Shown: positions 1 through 14,800 of the stretch, one piece after another
Layout of the letters: each line of letters begins with the position of its first letter
Position numbering within the stretch: position 1 is the first letter of the stretch
Assembly: GCA_037179515.1 (NCBI GenBank)
Contig: JAXCGZ010007696.1
Location: forward strand, 27,501 to 91,500
Reading direction: 5' to 3'
DNA length: 64,000 bases
Source: Halocaridina rubra
Lineage: Eukaryota; Arthropoda; Malacostraca; Decapoda; Atyidae
The notes under the pieces: generated by a model
Told to the model about the DNA's origin: nothing
Seen by the model: the letters and a program-made list of their open reading frames with translations, nothing else
Databases searched by the model: none
Translations under genes and position numbers: made by a program

Positions 1-32
1 ATAATGGTTTAATTATGAATTCGTTATAATAA

Positions 33-114
33 TGATGATAATAATAATAATAATAATAATGATAATAATAATAATAATCTCCCCAATCATCATCAAAGGA
101 AAATTATTGTTGCC

Positions 115-169
<55 letters not shown>

Positions 170-170
170 T
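33..170. repeat. (AAT)n microsatellite, two blocks
   Basis: Two runs of AAT/GAT trinucleotides (about 33-79 and 114-169) are separated by a short unique spacer. No coding signal is seen in 1-240. Confidence 0.9.
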
Positions 171-239
171 CTAAGGAGAATTTTTAGAATAGACATCATG
201 AAAGTATTGCAGAGGTATAGTAAACCCAGCAGAGAGCTA

Positions 240-377
240 GATATTCATTACACATCTTTTATAATCCTGACTCATCTGATAGGTCATTACACTCTCCATC
301 TCTGTTTCTCTTTACAGCCTGATAAAGGCCGTTTTATGTTATAATTTTTGGCCTGTCCTGGTGTCATAATCATCTTT
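240..377 (+). mobile_element. 3' end of a poly(A)-tailed retroelement
   Basis: A 5'-truncated tail that resembles 11530-11710 and 30650-30890. It shares the stretch around CACTCTCCATCTCTG, a 'GCC..GATGAGG/GATAAAGG' segment, 'CCTGTCCTGGTGTCA' and a terminal A run (about 364-377). The same closing motif ends the jockey-like LINE copies at 17290 and 32305, so this is either their 3' end or a SINE that shares it. Confidence 0.65.
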
Positions 378-404
378 AAAAAAAAAAAAAAAGTTTTTTT
401 TTTT

Positions 405-490
405 TTTTTTAAAGGCTGATCCTACTTTGCGCCTGTCTCGCGCCGGGTCCCGGAACCGAACTATCGCAATAAGGGGGGGAACACTGTATT
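405..490 (+). mobile_element. Tigger-type terminal fragment
   Basis: The segment reads outward to a terminal inverted repeat like the one at 2040-2090: a 'TCCCGGAACCGAAC' core, then a G-rich run and a terminal ACACTGTA. It is a truncated end only. The family is inferred from matching ends at 2245, 2587 and 41486 and from the transposase at 39-40 kb. Confidence 0.55.
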
Positions 491-493
491 AGC

Positions 494-2587
<2,094 letters not shown>

Positions 2588-2611
2588 TATATATATATAT
2601 ATATATATATT
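2588..2611. repeat. (TA)n microsatellite
   Basis: Pure TA run directly abutting the right TIR of the MITE at 2245-2587. Confidence 0.95.
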
Positions 2612-2714
2612 AAACTTATCATATGCTTACCTTATCACCCAGCTAATGGAGACTTACTTAGGCTATCATTGTTTCCCGAATACCCCTATTAATGAAACAA
2701 ATGTTATTTTTCAG

Positions 2715-2856
2715 AAATCTTATATAAAACATGGAGAATATTTACAATCTGAAGCAATGTCCATGGATAACAGAAGAGCCAATTAACCTGAGGAAGTACT
2801 TTGAAGAATACCATGAGCTTTTGGATATTGCTAGTGGCAAACCACACCATGAAAAG
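2715..2856 (+). CDS. SNAPC3: SNAPC3 exon 1 (first coding)
   Basis: Acceptor TTATTTTTCAG ends at 2714. Sixteen bases of 5' UTR precede ATG 2731. It codes residues 1-42, including the LRKYFEEYHELL helix-like segment that corresponds to the N-terminal part of vertebrate SNAPC3. Donor AAAAG|GTTGGT follows 2856, phase 0. Confidence 0.75.
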
Positions 2857-5800
2857 GTTGGTTGTAACTATTTTGCTTATATTAATAATATGCAACTTTC
2901 AGTTAGGTGTATAGCGCAGAATTGGGTGGATGTATCCAGTAATTAGTTACCTAACTGTTGATCCATGCTAAGATGATCAACTTCTAATCAGGATAAAGAC
3001 ATATGAGAAGCTGTTACATATGTTGACATTCCCAGAAAGTATAGTTATAACTAGAATTTATATATTAACATAAAATTAGCAAAATATAGTATTGTAGTGA
3101 GAACTTTAATTGTTACTTACCTAATAAAAAGTTTCATCCCTTTCTGTGACTTTGAAATAAAAACATAGGTTTATCAGACTAAATTTGTTGGCTCTTCATA
3201 TATTATATATTGGTACTTACCGGTATCTGTATGAAAATGACAAGTCCCTGATGAAATTGTGATTTTTATTAAATTCATATTGCTTGAACTTCATGAGATT
3301 GATGTTGAAAATTATATATGTATTTTTTATTCAAATTTATTTAATGAGATCAGTTTTGGCCTCCCCCCAGTCTTTTCTACACGCCTTTGTGGTTAGAAAT
3401 TGCGATTGAAAATAACTTTTTTTTTTTTTAGAGTATTAGCTGTATATTTTTTATATTATAAATAAAAAGTGTTGGATTTTCACTTCAGGCATATCCAGAC
3501 GAATCTTTGCTGCAGTTTTTCCCTACCTCATCTGATGAAAACCTTGATGAGACTTTTGACTTGGAAAACAGTACTACATGTGGAGCAAAGCTAGATGATA
3601 CAGAGGTATCATTTGCAGGATCCACAGTTGATTTGCAAAAGATGGAGCAGGATTGTAGGTAGGTTGATCATTTTATTAAAATAATAGTTATGGAAGTTAT
3701 TTTGTAATGCCCTATGGTCCTTGAAGCAATTTCACTATTGCATTCATTATTGTTTCTCTCATATATATTATATCTTCCTGCATCCCTTGTTATCCTTTTG
3801 GTCCCTCCTCCACACCCCTGTCTTTTTCATCTTGTACTACTTTATTTGTTGATAAGTGAAGAATGACTTTTGTCACATTCTCTCTCGCCCACATAATTTA
3901 GCTCAGCCAGAAAAAGTATATTATGAGGATCACTTAAATTCTTTCATAATAATTGCTCTTTATCCATCACTGAAACTACTTGGAAGGTCCTGGTATTGAT
4001 TGATATGAAAATAGGAATAAAATCAGTTGCTAAGTAGGGAAATAATGATGCCATTTGGAATAGCTTGATAAGAGATTTTTAGTTTTATGTGTCTTGATTT
4101 AATGTTGTGGATACTCTAGTGTGGTTTTATAAGTTTCACATTTTATCTTATCATCTTGTGTACAGTATTTAAAACATTATTCTTACCTCCTTTTAACCTG
4201 AGTTACCAAATGAAATTTATCTATTTGTAGCCTCTCTGTACTGCTGTAGTATAAGCAATAGTTTTCAAATTACATACTTGATCAGTCCGCTTGTGGTTGT
4301 AATGGTAGAGATATTGTGGTAGTATGTCTTGTCTTCATGTTTCATACTAAATTAGTAGGCTTTGGATATACAGGTAAATTTACCGAACTGGACACTTTCC
4401 TGAGTGAGTGATAATGATCATACTTTGCATAAGTTTTGCTCCTAAAAATAAGATGATAATTGTCTTTTATTAGAGAGATATGCACTCATATAGATGTCTA
4501 TTGCAGTGTTGATTTGTTAACTGTTGAGGATGAGCTGGCCACAGAAGGAGAATACATATTGATCGAACCTATTCGACACTCGGGTAGTTTGACAAATTGG
4601 TATGCAGGTAGGTGAAACTGTCCACAGTTAATACTGGTTAGTACTTGGGTATGCCACTACCTCCCCCATCATCAGTTAAATATGGATAATGAAATGGAAG
4701 ATCAATTTGCATTTGTTCTTGCTTCATCCATATCCTTTACGATTCCATCTAATTTTTATGCGGTTGGGGGATTGAAGTGCTACTAAATTTTTCTCAATAA
4801 TAATTATTGCTCCTTTTGAATAATTGGAAATCAGCTATGAATGCGTGCTTTGTAGTTGATAGATTATGTTTCTTTAAACATTCTAATAAATTTGTAAATT
4901 TTGTCTTCTTCATTGATATATTCTTATTTTCGTGCCTCAGTTTTTGACAGAATACTTAACTTGTTATAACTTTATGCAGGGTAAGGTGGTAAAATATTGT
5001 TTAGTGAAGCAATTAAGCATTGAGATGTTCTTACTTATATATTAGTAAGAATAATTACGACCTGCAACAGTAAGTAACATTTCAGTCTGGAAAAGAGTCA
5101 CTAGGTAATGTGTGTGCCTCTGATATTGAACACATATTTTGCTGCTAGACTCCTTTGCTCAGTTACTTTCTTTAATTTTTATGGCAGTTTTGAAAAATCC
5201 TTTCGTCTTGTTGACTTTTGGATTACAATGTATATGAAGCCCAATTAAATACTACAGTACAGACCTTTTTGAAGCTGTTAGAATATTATATATCAATACT
5301 GAAATCATTCCTAAAGAATATTGTCCCTTTGATCTTAGGTAATTTTGAGGATGGAATTATACCTCCTAGGGGACTGGAAACTTTACAGACGTTGCAGGAA
5401 CAAGCCATGGAGCTACATAAACGTGAAAATGTTCGGGATTATGCTCGTCATCGACAGAGACTGTTGAAATATTTCTCTACTATAAGAATGGTTAGAACTA
5501 CTTAAGATTTAAGATTGTGCCATGCAGGGATTTACCAAGCTTCTTAATAGTTTCTTTTTTTAAGGTGTTTTCAGTTTACGTAATGAATTTCAGAGCTTTG
5601 TGCAAAGGAAGTCAATATTTTTCTGAACAACTGGTTTGTCATATAACTGAATTGAATGTAGTTATTTTGGAACTGTTAATGTATTTAATTTTATATTTAC
5701 TTGTGCACTCAGCGATGACGTTCAACATTAGCTGATAAAATTCTAAATGTAATATTCAAAGCTCTTCACTCTTATAAATGATGTGGGTTCATATTGGCCA

Positions 5801-8800
5801 TTTGAAAGTTAATGTGTGCTTGTGCATCAGATAGGTGATTGTCTCTATACAAATGTGTAGCAGCTTTAATGAAGAAGGTGTAGTTTGTGATAGAAAATGA
5901 AATAAGTGAAAAACATTACTTTCTTTAAATTAGTTTGTAAGGAGAGCAAGCTTCATGAGGAATAGATGGACTTGGTATTCATTGTCATTTCATGCTATAC
6001 GCATTGTGTACAATGACATCTAGACTTTAACTTGTTGGCATTTAAATTGAGGAACTTCTGTAAGCCTAATTTGAAGTAACTACAATCTCCATCTAGTTTT
6101 TAATTACTTAAACTGTGGTAATTTTTCAGATTACAGATGAGAATAACCATCCTGAACCAACAAGACAGAAACATATTGCTCTTAGTAGCTTTCGGGACAT
6201 TGTGTTGAATGTAAGAATTCAAAGGCCTTACCATAAAAAGACATATTTGAAAAAATCCAGCAAGTAAGATATGGATTTACTTATGTTGCTGTTTGTGCTT
6301 CTCTTAGAGTTTGGTGTTTTGTAATGGTCTGAGTGAGTTAGATTTCATTTAAACATTAGGTAATAGAGTACAAGGGGTCCCTGTTTAATGTCAGGGTTCC
6401 GTACCTGACAGGTGACTTAACCCGGATTTCGATGTAAGTCAGAACATGCCTAAATTTGAACATAGGTCCCCCACCAATGTTAAAAATAAATATTTTAAAA
6501 CATAGAAAAGTAATCTAAGTTCTTAATTTAAGACGTAAAAATCAGGGTTGGAAAGAAATTCGATTTCTTTAATTAAAAAAAAAAAGATTTACTATTAGAA
6601 TACATTTTTTTTTCATCAAAATCAGAATTTTTTTTTATTTTAATGAATTTTTTATTTGTTTACATTTCACACATTTATTCATTCATATTTGAATCTTATA
6701 CAATATTGCATTAATTTTTTTTTGTGCAATGTGTGTACACCTAGTTCGCTTTTTATGCGTGTTTATAATCTGCGAAATTGGAATAACGCCCCTAAAAAAT
6801 AATAGTAAAAAAATACGAAATACACCTAGTTCTCAGAATAACACAGAGATAGGTTCTCAGAAGTGACGGGTAAATGGAAAATCGCGTGAAAAAACGAGTC
6901 ATTTTCCATAGGAAACAGTGATAAAGGGCATAGCTCGTTCCACAACAACCGTCCATAGACACACTATGCCAAAGATATAAGATAAGTAAAACATATTTTA
7001 TAATTATATAACAGAGCAGAAAGACCTTTAGTTATTTATATTAACATGCGAATAGTGTACAGTATAAAAGATATACAGATTTACTGTAGAGTAAGCAAAT
7101 TTATACACTATTTTGCCGTTGGCAACAGACTTACACTGGGACGTGCGTGGTGGCCAGTCACACTATACCAAAGATATAAGATAAGTAAAACATATAAGTA
7201 CATAACAAAGCAGAAAGACCTGTAGTTATTTATATTAACATGCAAATATTGTACAGTATAAAAGATATACAGATTTCTGAACAGTAAACAAATTAATGCA
7301 CTCTATTATGCCGTTGGCAACAGTCTTAGCATGGGACGTGCATGGTAGCCAGTGTTGCCAGATAAAGCGGATGTTTTTATTTTCAAATGTATGATACATT
7401 TTAAGATATATATTAATTACAAGATGGTAGTACTGAAATTTAAATAAAAGTGTACTTCATCTGTAAGGTACTTGAAATAACTCACCAGCTTACATATATA
7501 TTTTTTATATTTATCATTTCTCTCATTCATATATTCTGGCAACACTGATGGTGGCGGTGAGGACGAGGATGCATACGTTTTCTCACACTTCCGTATCAGC
7601 TAATGCACCCTCACACGCTATTTCCCTGACGATATTGTATTAAAAGTATGTTTGCTGTTTGTTCTTAATGCTTTTTTTCAATTTTCTTCATAATATCCTA
7701 TCGCATTAAGCGGTAGAAGAGGAGTAGGATGCCGGAGAACGAACCTCTATCGGCAAACGTTTTGCTACTTCCGTATCAGCTGATGCACCCTCACACGCTA
7801 TATCCCTGACAATATTATATTAAAAATATGTTTGCTGTTTGTTCTTAATGCTTTTTTAAATTTTCTTCATAATATCCGATCGCATTAAGCGGTAGAAGAG
7901 GAGTATGATGCGGGAGAACGAACCTCTATCGGCAAACGTTTTGCTACTTCCGTATCAGCTGATGCTCCCTCACACGCTATTTCCCTGACGATATTATATT
8001 GAAAATATGTTTGCTGTTTGTTCTTAATGCTTTTTTTAATTTTTCTTCATAATATCCGATCGCATTAAGCGGTAAAATAGGAGGAGAATGGCGGAAAAGT
8101 GCCTTCGGGGCGGTCGAGTTTTTACTAAAATGAAATTTTTTTTTTTCCCCAAATATTTTTGCATTGGCATTATTCGCGAATCTCGTATTTTTATACTATT
8201 ACTTTTTTGCGGCGTTATTGTAATTTCGCGGTTAAAAAAAATGCGGAAAAAAGGAACAAGGTGTACATGAATAACGCCCATGCAAAAAAATTCGGATTTT
8301 TTTTTTCATTTTAGTATATTATCGACCGCCTAGGAGGCACTTTTCCATCATGCTGCCATGTGCTTCAGTGTCTCTTTACTCAGCATAGTGCGTGGATATA
8401 TCGCTTGTTCTAACTGTGTTTGTGTTAAGGTTTGTATATCATCAGGAAAAAAGCATGCGAGAGCGCATCAGCTGATGCGAAGGCCGCAATACGTTTGCAG
8501 ATAGAGGTTTGTTCTCCCGCATCCTCCTCCTCTTCTACCGCTTAATGCCTTCTTATATTATGGAGAGAATGGAAAAAAAAACATTAAGAACAAACAGCCA
8601 ACAAACTTGCAATATAATATCGTCCGGGAAATAGCATGCGAGAGTGCATCAGCTGATACAGAGGCAGCAAAACATTTGCAGATAGAGGTTCGTTCTCCCA
8701 CATCCTCCTCCTCTTCTACCGCTTAATGCGATCGGTTATTATGGAAAGAATGGAAAAAAGCATTAAGAACAAACTTGCAATATAATATCTCCTGGGAAAT

Positions 8801-11800
8801 TGCGTGTGAGAGTGCATCAGCTGATACGGAGGCGGAAAAACGTTTGCAGATAGAGGTTCGATCTCCTGCATCCTCCTCATCTTCTACCGCTTCATGCGAT
8901 TGGATATTATGGAGAGAATGGAAAAAAGGCATTAAGAACAAACAGCAAACAAACTTGCCATATAATATTGTCAGGGAAAATGCGTGCGAGAGCACAAACG
9001 TTTGCAGATAGAGGTTCGTTCTCCCGTTTCCACGTGCTCACTGCCACCATGCACATCCCAGTGTATGCCTGTTGCCCACCGCATAGGAGAGTGCTTTAAT
9101 TTGTATACTGTACAATAAATCTATATATCTTTCATAAAAGTGGATGGGGCGGGGGGACTAGGAATCCCCCCCTTGTACCAACCTCCTGTGAGACGTCAAA
9201 GAAGAAGGGGAGTAGAGGGGAGAATAACTTCTCCCCAAACTGTTTTCCTTTTTTGATGTTGGCTACCCCCCAATTAAAGGGGGAAACAGCCAAGGTATAT
9301 GTATGTATGTATGTATCTTTCATACTCTACACTACTTGCATGTTAATATAAATAACTACAGGTCTTTCTGCTTTGTTATGTACTCTTAAAATATGTTTTA
9401 CTTATCTTATATCTTTGGCATAGTGTGTCTGTGTACAGTTGTGAAATGTATCTATGCCCATAAACATAGTTTCTTATCAAAAATGACTTGTTACATTACG
9501 CGATTTTCACATTACCCGTCACTTCTGAGAACCTATCTTCACGTTATTCCAAGAACTAGGTGTATACCCTTTCTCGTAATATGCAAGAGAGGCTTTCTCT
9601 GGAAAACAGTAATAAACGACAAGGCATTCTTGGTAACAAATGCAGGCTGAGCATGCAAGTAATATCGTTTTAGGCATAAACCTACAAAAGGAAAGAGAAT
9701 GACGGAGAGAGTACCGGTAAAATTCACCAGAAAATTTACCAATCTGACAATTTTCCTGGATACGGCTTTGAGAATAGTTGCCAACTAGAACCTTTGTTAA
9801 AAAGATGTACTTGTGTTGTTTTAGTCAAACCACAGTAACCATTTATAGATACACCAAATTATGAGGTAATAATAAATAATGCAGGCTGAATACAAAATAT
9901 CTTTATCACAGATATACATAAATATTAGAACAACAAGAAGTATGTGCAAACACTAATTATACCAAGTTGACATTCCCACTGAGTGAGAAGCTCTGGGACT
10001 TGTTCAATACAAGTCACACCTGAATAGCCAGGAACAGGTCCTGAAGTCTCCAGTGTATTATGATTACATATGTCTGTAATTTTTAGATCATAGTGGTGGA
10101 TAGTATGTATATTTAAAATACAAATATTTTAATTTTAATCGGTGATTTTTTTAAGTTTTTTTAATCGATTATAATCACATGATTAAAATAATTTGATTTT
10201 AATCATGCCAACCTTGATAAAAATAGTAAAACTAAACTTAACAGTATTTCTTACCTTTATATATCTAATCTAAAACATAAAATTAGTAAAATTGAACTAC
10301 AGTTCAATATACAATACAATATTGCTTACCGTTACTAGTGTGGTCAGCTTGCACACTGGAAGGGAGAGAGAGACAGGATTATAAGCAGGAGGAAGCTGGA
10401 CAGGCAGGAGACTGAGGCAGGTGAGTCTGGAGAGACAATAGTACATACAGCAGATGATGATGATACTGGGGCAGGTGAGTCTATACAGGTAATGGCACCT
10501 GAGGTAGAGGGTATAGGATCTGTTGGTGGGGGCTCTACCTTCCTGAAGAATTGGTAGAGGTAAGTCAGGAAGGATGCCCTCATCTTCTCCTCCCAAATTT
10601 CCTTGTAACACCACAGTGCATCATTGATCACTCTCTCGACATTAGTGTACCTGGCAACATTAGGGTTCTGAGCCTCAGGCTTTCCCAACGCTTCCTCTAC
10701 TAGGGCAAACGTTCTTCCAATACCCTGGTTGTGAATCTCTGTCTATTGGCTTGGTATTTCTTCATCTTTTTCAACCATCTGCTTCTCCAGTTGAATTAGG
10801 TTCTTGGTATATATCTCCTCACCATGAGATTCCAGAAGCTCTTTACATCATCAGTCTCCACCTCCAAAGTGAGCTCCTTATCCAGGGCAACTATGTTCTT
10901 GGTGACAGCCTCAACATTCTCTAAACCACAGAAGTCATTCACAAAATAGGGGCACTCTTTCTTCCATACCCCATTCAAGTTCGTTTTCTTCGCTTCCTCT
11001 GAAGAATCAGCTATGTTCTTCACAGCCTTAAGAATATTGTACGAATTCCAGAGGCCCTTGGGTCAAGCTCTTTTTTTTAGTTGCCCTGAGAGCCATAGCA
11101 ATTGTCCTTTTGAGGAAGTAGGGCTTGAAAGAGGCAATGACTCCCTGATCCATTGACTGTAACAATCCAGTGATTAGGTGGAAAGTAAAACACCTTGACA
11201 TTAGAAGGAAAGTCATCTAAATGGGCTGGTTGACCATGGGGATTGTCCAGGATTAGCAACACCTTAAAGGGCAGACTCTTGGAGGCACAGTACTTCTCCA
11301 CATCAGCCACAAAATGGTTGCTGAACCAGTCGCCAACTATCTGATGGGTTATCCAAGCCTTCTTGTTCGACTTCCAGATGACTGGCAGTTAACCCTTCCA
11401 AATGCCCTTGAGTGCCCTTGGGTTTTCTGCCAACTAGTAGGTTGGCCCATGGCACCAACTGCCCATTGCAATACTACAGCTGAAGGGTCTTGTGGCCTTA
11501 AATAAGACTGTCCAGGACAGTTCGATGTTAAGTCTTCCTGTAGTTACTGTTCTCTTTCTATGCCTACTTCATGTCTTATTATCCCTTTGCATCTGACAAG
11601 TCACATTTCTCCCCATCTCTATTTCTCTCTATGTTCTCTTTGTGCCCAGGCCTGATGAGGGTAGATTTATTTTTTTTGGCCCGTCCTGGTGTTACTCATA
11701 AAAAAAAAACTAAACCAACAAAGGTTTCAGCCTACAGTCTCCAGCAGCATTAGCCCCCAAAAGCAAAGTCAGTCTCTCCTTGCTGACTTTATGGCCTGGT

Positions 11801-14800
11801 GCTGTCTTCACCTCCTTGGCGATGTACATACAACTAGGCATGCACTTCCAGAACAAGCCAAATTATTTCTACTACACACTGGAAACCCCTCTTGCTGCTT
11901 CCTCATCATCACTATCAGCTTCACCTTTCACCCTTAGGTTATACAAATTAGCACGAGCCTTAAAATTATTATCTCAACCCCTACTACCCACAGAAACTTC
12001 ACTTTCACTCCCTTCCCCCTTTTATCTTTTCAAGGCTTCGAGCAATACTTTAGCCTTTTCCTGTATTACCATGAGGCTTACTGGGATACGCCATCGATGC
12101 TGGTTATCAAACCACAGCACTAGCAATCTCTCCATCTCGATCATTAGGCGACTACACTGCTTACTAATCACAGTGGACATCATAGGAGTAAAACTTTTCA
12201 CGTGGTCACGGATGCAATCTTTGTCTTTGATGATCATTGCCATGGTTGTACGGGCTAATCCAAGATTGCGCCCACTGTTTGTAGTAGTTTCTCCCTTTTC
12301 CAAGTGGTTTAAAATTTCAACTTTAATTTTCTCGGTGATGACTTTTTTTTTCTATGTAGCACTGCCATCAGAACTGTCACCACTACGCTTGGGAGACATA
12401 GTAATGGCAGTAATGAACAAACACAAGCGAACGAGAGAGCAGATGAACACGAGGCACAATGTGGCAGGCGAGAGTACACTGAGCGGTAATTTTTGTCCTC
12501 TTCTAATGCCATGTGACGCCATATTCTTTCGCAACTCTCAACAAACTATTTTGCATAAAATCATATTTACGGCTATGTGTTTGGTATTTTTTTTTCAAAT
12601 TCTATATAACTAAATACATCTATACATAAAGCCATTAACTTTATATATACATATATAGCTGTGCTGCTAGCTGTGTATTTGTCTGCCACGCTTACAGACT
12701 GTACAGTGCACACGGTTAGAATTTACCACACCAGCCAGGTAGGCAGAAAAATTAATTTATTAATTATTTTTTGGCCTCTTATGTAACGGCAGAACAATGT
12801 AATTCGGAGCAACATAAAATTGGGACCCCCTGTAATTTTATTTTGTCAATTAGTGTTAAGACTTAATTCATAAATTTGTACTGGAGTGGTTTTATTTTAA
12901 TTTTTGTATATGAAGAATTTAGTTTCATAGAATAGTAGCAGCTGTGCAATCTCTTAATTATTTCTCAGTGGTCGGAGAGAATACACCTCTTCGTATTCCT
13001 TATATTACAATGGTTTTGGAATTGAAGGGTTGGCTGTCCCATCATCACAGAAATGTTATATATCTTGACTCAGAATAACTGATGGATGAGGTGAGGATGA
13101 CCAGAGTATGATGAAGGCCTGTTGCTTACCTTTTTTTGCTCAGTTGTGGCTAAATAGCCACAACTGAACGTCATGTTGAATAAAAAATAGAGAAATAGCA
13201 ATCTGTGGATGGTAGTGAAACTCTTGCTGGATTTTGAATACTGTTGAACACATATGAAGTATAGTTAGAGTTTTCTTTTGTGTAATGTAGATGCTGTTAG
13301 CTGCAGCTTGTATTGAAATAGATAATGTTCTTTACAGCCGATTTCCATCTCACAGCCAAGAGTTACTTCTATTGGGATCACAGAATCTTTCAGATCTACG
13401 TGATGCCCTCATATGTATAAATGATCTTGGGGTTAATCAAGACTTCTCTGCTGATCCTCAGATACATCATCTCTCTCATGTTCCAAATAATTCTGTAAGT
13501 TTTTCAAAGTGACTTCCTTTGCCTTTTAGTGTTTTGCTGCAATCCAATTAAGGAGTGCCTTGTATGTTGGATAATGTTGTGGTAGACAGGAGGGTGATTG
13601 GAAGAGTATTGGGTGTGAATGTACTGAGAGGAACTAGTGTTGGAATATCTGAGCATTATTTAGTGAAAAGTAGAGTGAGATTGGGAGAAAAATGGAGAAA
13701 AAGGAGAATCGAGGGAGGAAGAGAGGTGCTAAAAGTTAGTGAAGTAATCAAGAAAGAGAAAGACTGAATATAAGGCTGGTCTGAGGAATGTGTAGAATAT
13801 AGTGAAAGAGAAAGTGTAGGCGGCAGTGGAAGAAAAATGGAGTTATTTCAAGAAGGAAGCTATGAAGTGTGTAGAGGCAGTGTGTGTGGAGAGAGACTAG
13901 CAAGTGGAAGTAAAAGGAATAGTAGTAAGTCGTAGAATGGGGAGGTGAGTACAGTAGTGGCTGAAAAAAAGCAGATATTGGAGGTATGGTTGCAGATAGG
14001 TAATGTATAGGCAAATGAAAAGTATAGTGCAAAGAGGAGGGTACCAAAGCTTGTGGTAAGGAAGGAAAAGAGAAAAGCGGAATAAGGTGGTAGGAGCTTG
14101 TCTGATAATTGTGAAAGGAATATAAATATGTTTTGGAATGAAGTGAAAAAGAGTGCTGAAAAGTGAGTCTGGTAGGGAGGAGAGGGTGAAAGGAGCAGAT
14201 TGGCAGTTGCTAGTATTGGTAGGTTAGCCATGACACCAGCCTACTGCAACACTAACACTCCTATTGCAAGGCTCATGGAGATTGATGTCCTCTGGCTGAA
14301 AATCTATCTCTCCACTACCACTATATTCCTTTGCTTCTGCTACTGCTCTCATAACTCCATGAGCCCTTGCTATTTTCTCACCCACATGCTGAAGTTTTCT
14401 ATATTGGGGACTTTATTGTACACTACAGTGAGCGGCTTAATTATTCTCACACTGATGTAGAAGGAAGTGAGGCCCTTGCTTTCTGTATTACTAACAATCT
14501 GGAGTAGATTATAAAATATCCTACTTGTGTTCCCGATCTTCATAAACATGCAGCTAACACTCTTGGCCTATTTCTTGTCTTAATCCTTCAAACTACTCAT
14601 ATTCTGTGTTTTTTCTCTTGGCAAATCTGACCACTCTGTGATCTCAATCTCTTCCACTTTTGCTCCCCCTCCATCAATTCCTCCTACTCAGCACTGCTTT
14701 TGGCACTTTGAGAGTACCCAACGTGATGATTTACCTAAACTTCTTTGAATTCCCATGTGATGACTACTGCTCTCGGTCCTGCAACCCTGATCAGGTAGCC

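Larger units (their letters stand above)
6543..10216. mobile_element. hAT-like non-autonomous fold-back element
   Basis: The termini CAGGGTTGG and CCAACCTTG are inverted repeats followed by long AT-rich subterminal repeats. The junction with the Tigger copy suggests a degenerate 8-bp duplication (flanks GTAAAAT and ATAAAAAT); the uninterrupted paralogous site is at about 23601-23621. The body is a large inverted repeat. The arms are about 6780-7350 and 9030-9570, then three 180-bp units on the left face opposed units on the right, with a centre near 8210. No transposase was seen. The hAT assignment is inferred from TIR and TSD style. Confidence 0.6.
6371..12832 (-). mobile_element. Tigger/jerky-like DNA transposon (copy 1), interrupted twice
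   Basis: Ends CAAGGGGTCCCTG (6371) and GGGACCCCCTG (to 12832) are inverted repeats, with TA at 6369-6370 and 12833-12834. The - strand carries a decayed transposase: an N-terminal CENP-B-like helix-turn-helix (about 12520-12300, start MSPKRSGDSSDG), part of the DDE domain (11077-11440, with FKVLLILDN) and C-terminal pieces (10344-11023). Stops and frameshifts make it a pseudogene. A hAT-like element (6543-10216) and a retroelement tail (about 11434-11710) are inserted in it. The whole unit lies in SNAPC3 intron 5. Confidence 0.75.

Noticed and set aside
5218..5505. ATG at 5218 as a start of a separate 95-residue protein
   Set aside because: Only 5339-5490 is bounded by good splice sites in the SNAPC3 frame; the upstream part is intronic read-through.
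7555..8060. CRISPR-like repeat array
   Set aside because: The units are about 180 bp with no short conserved repeat alternating with unique spacers, and the genome is eukaryotic.
11780..12613. 277-codon + strand open frame
   Set aside because: It lies antisense to the Tigger transposase remnant, whose - strand frames carry recognisable motifs; the + frame shows none.
13291..13337. ATG 13291 as the start of exon 6 or of a shorter SNAPC3
   Set aside because: The AG at 13290 is out of phase with the exon 5 donor and would give a stop; the acceptor at 13337 fits the phase and the conserved block.
13860..14231. Hydrophobic 123-codon - strand frame that could pass for a membrane protein
   Set aside because: It is antisense to the purine-rich LINE strand, which gives Leu/Phe/Ser-rich shadows without biological meaning.
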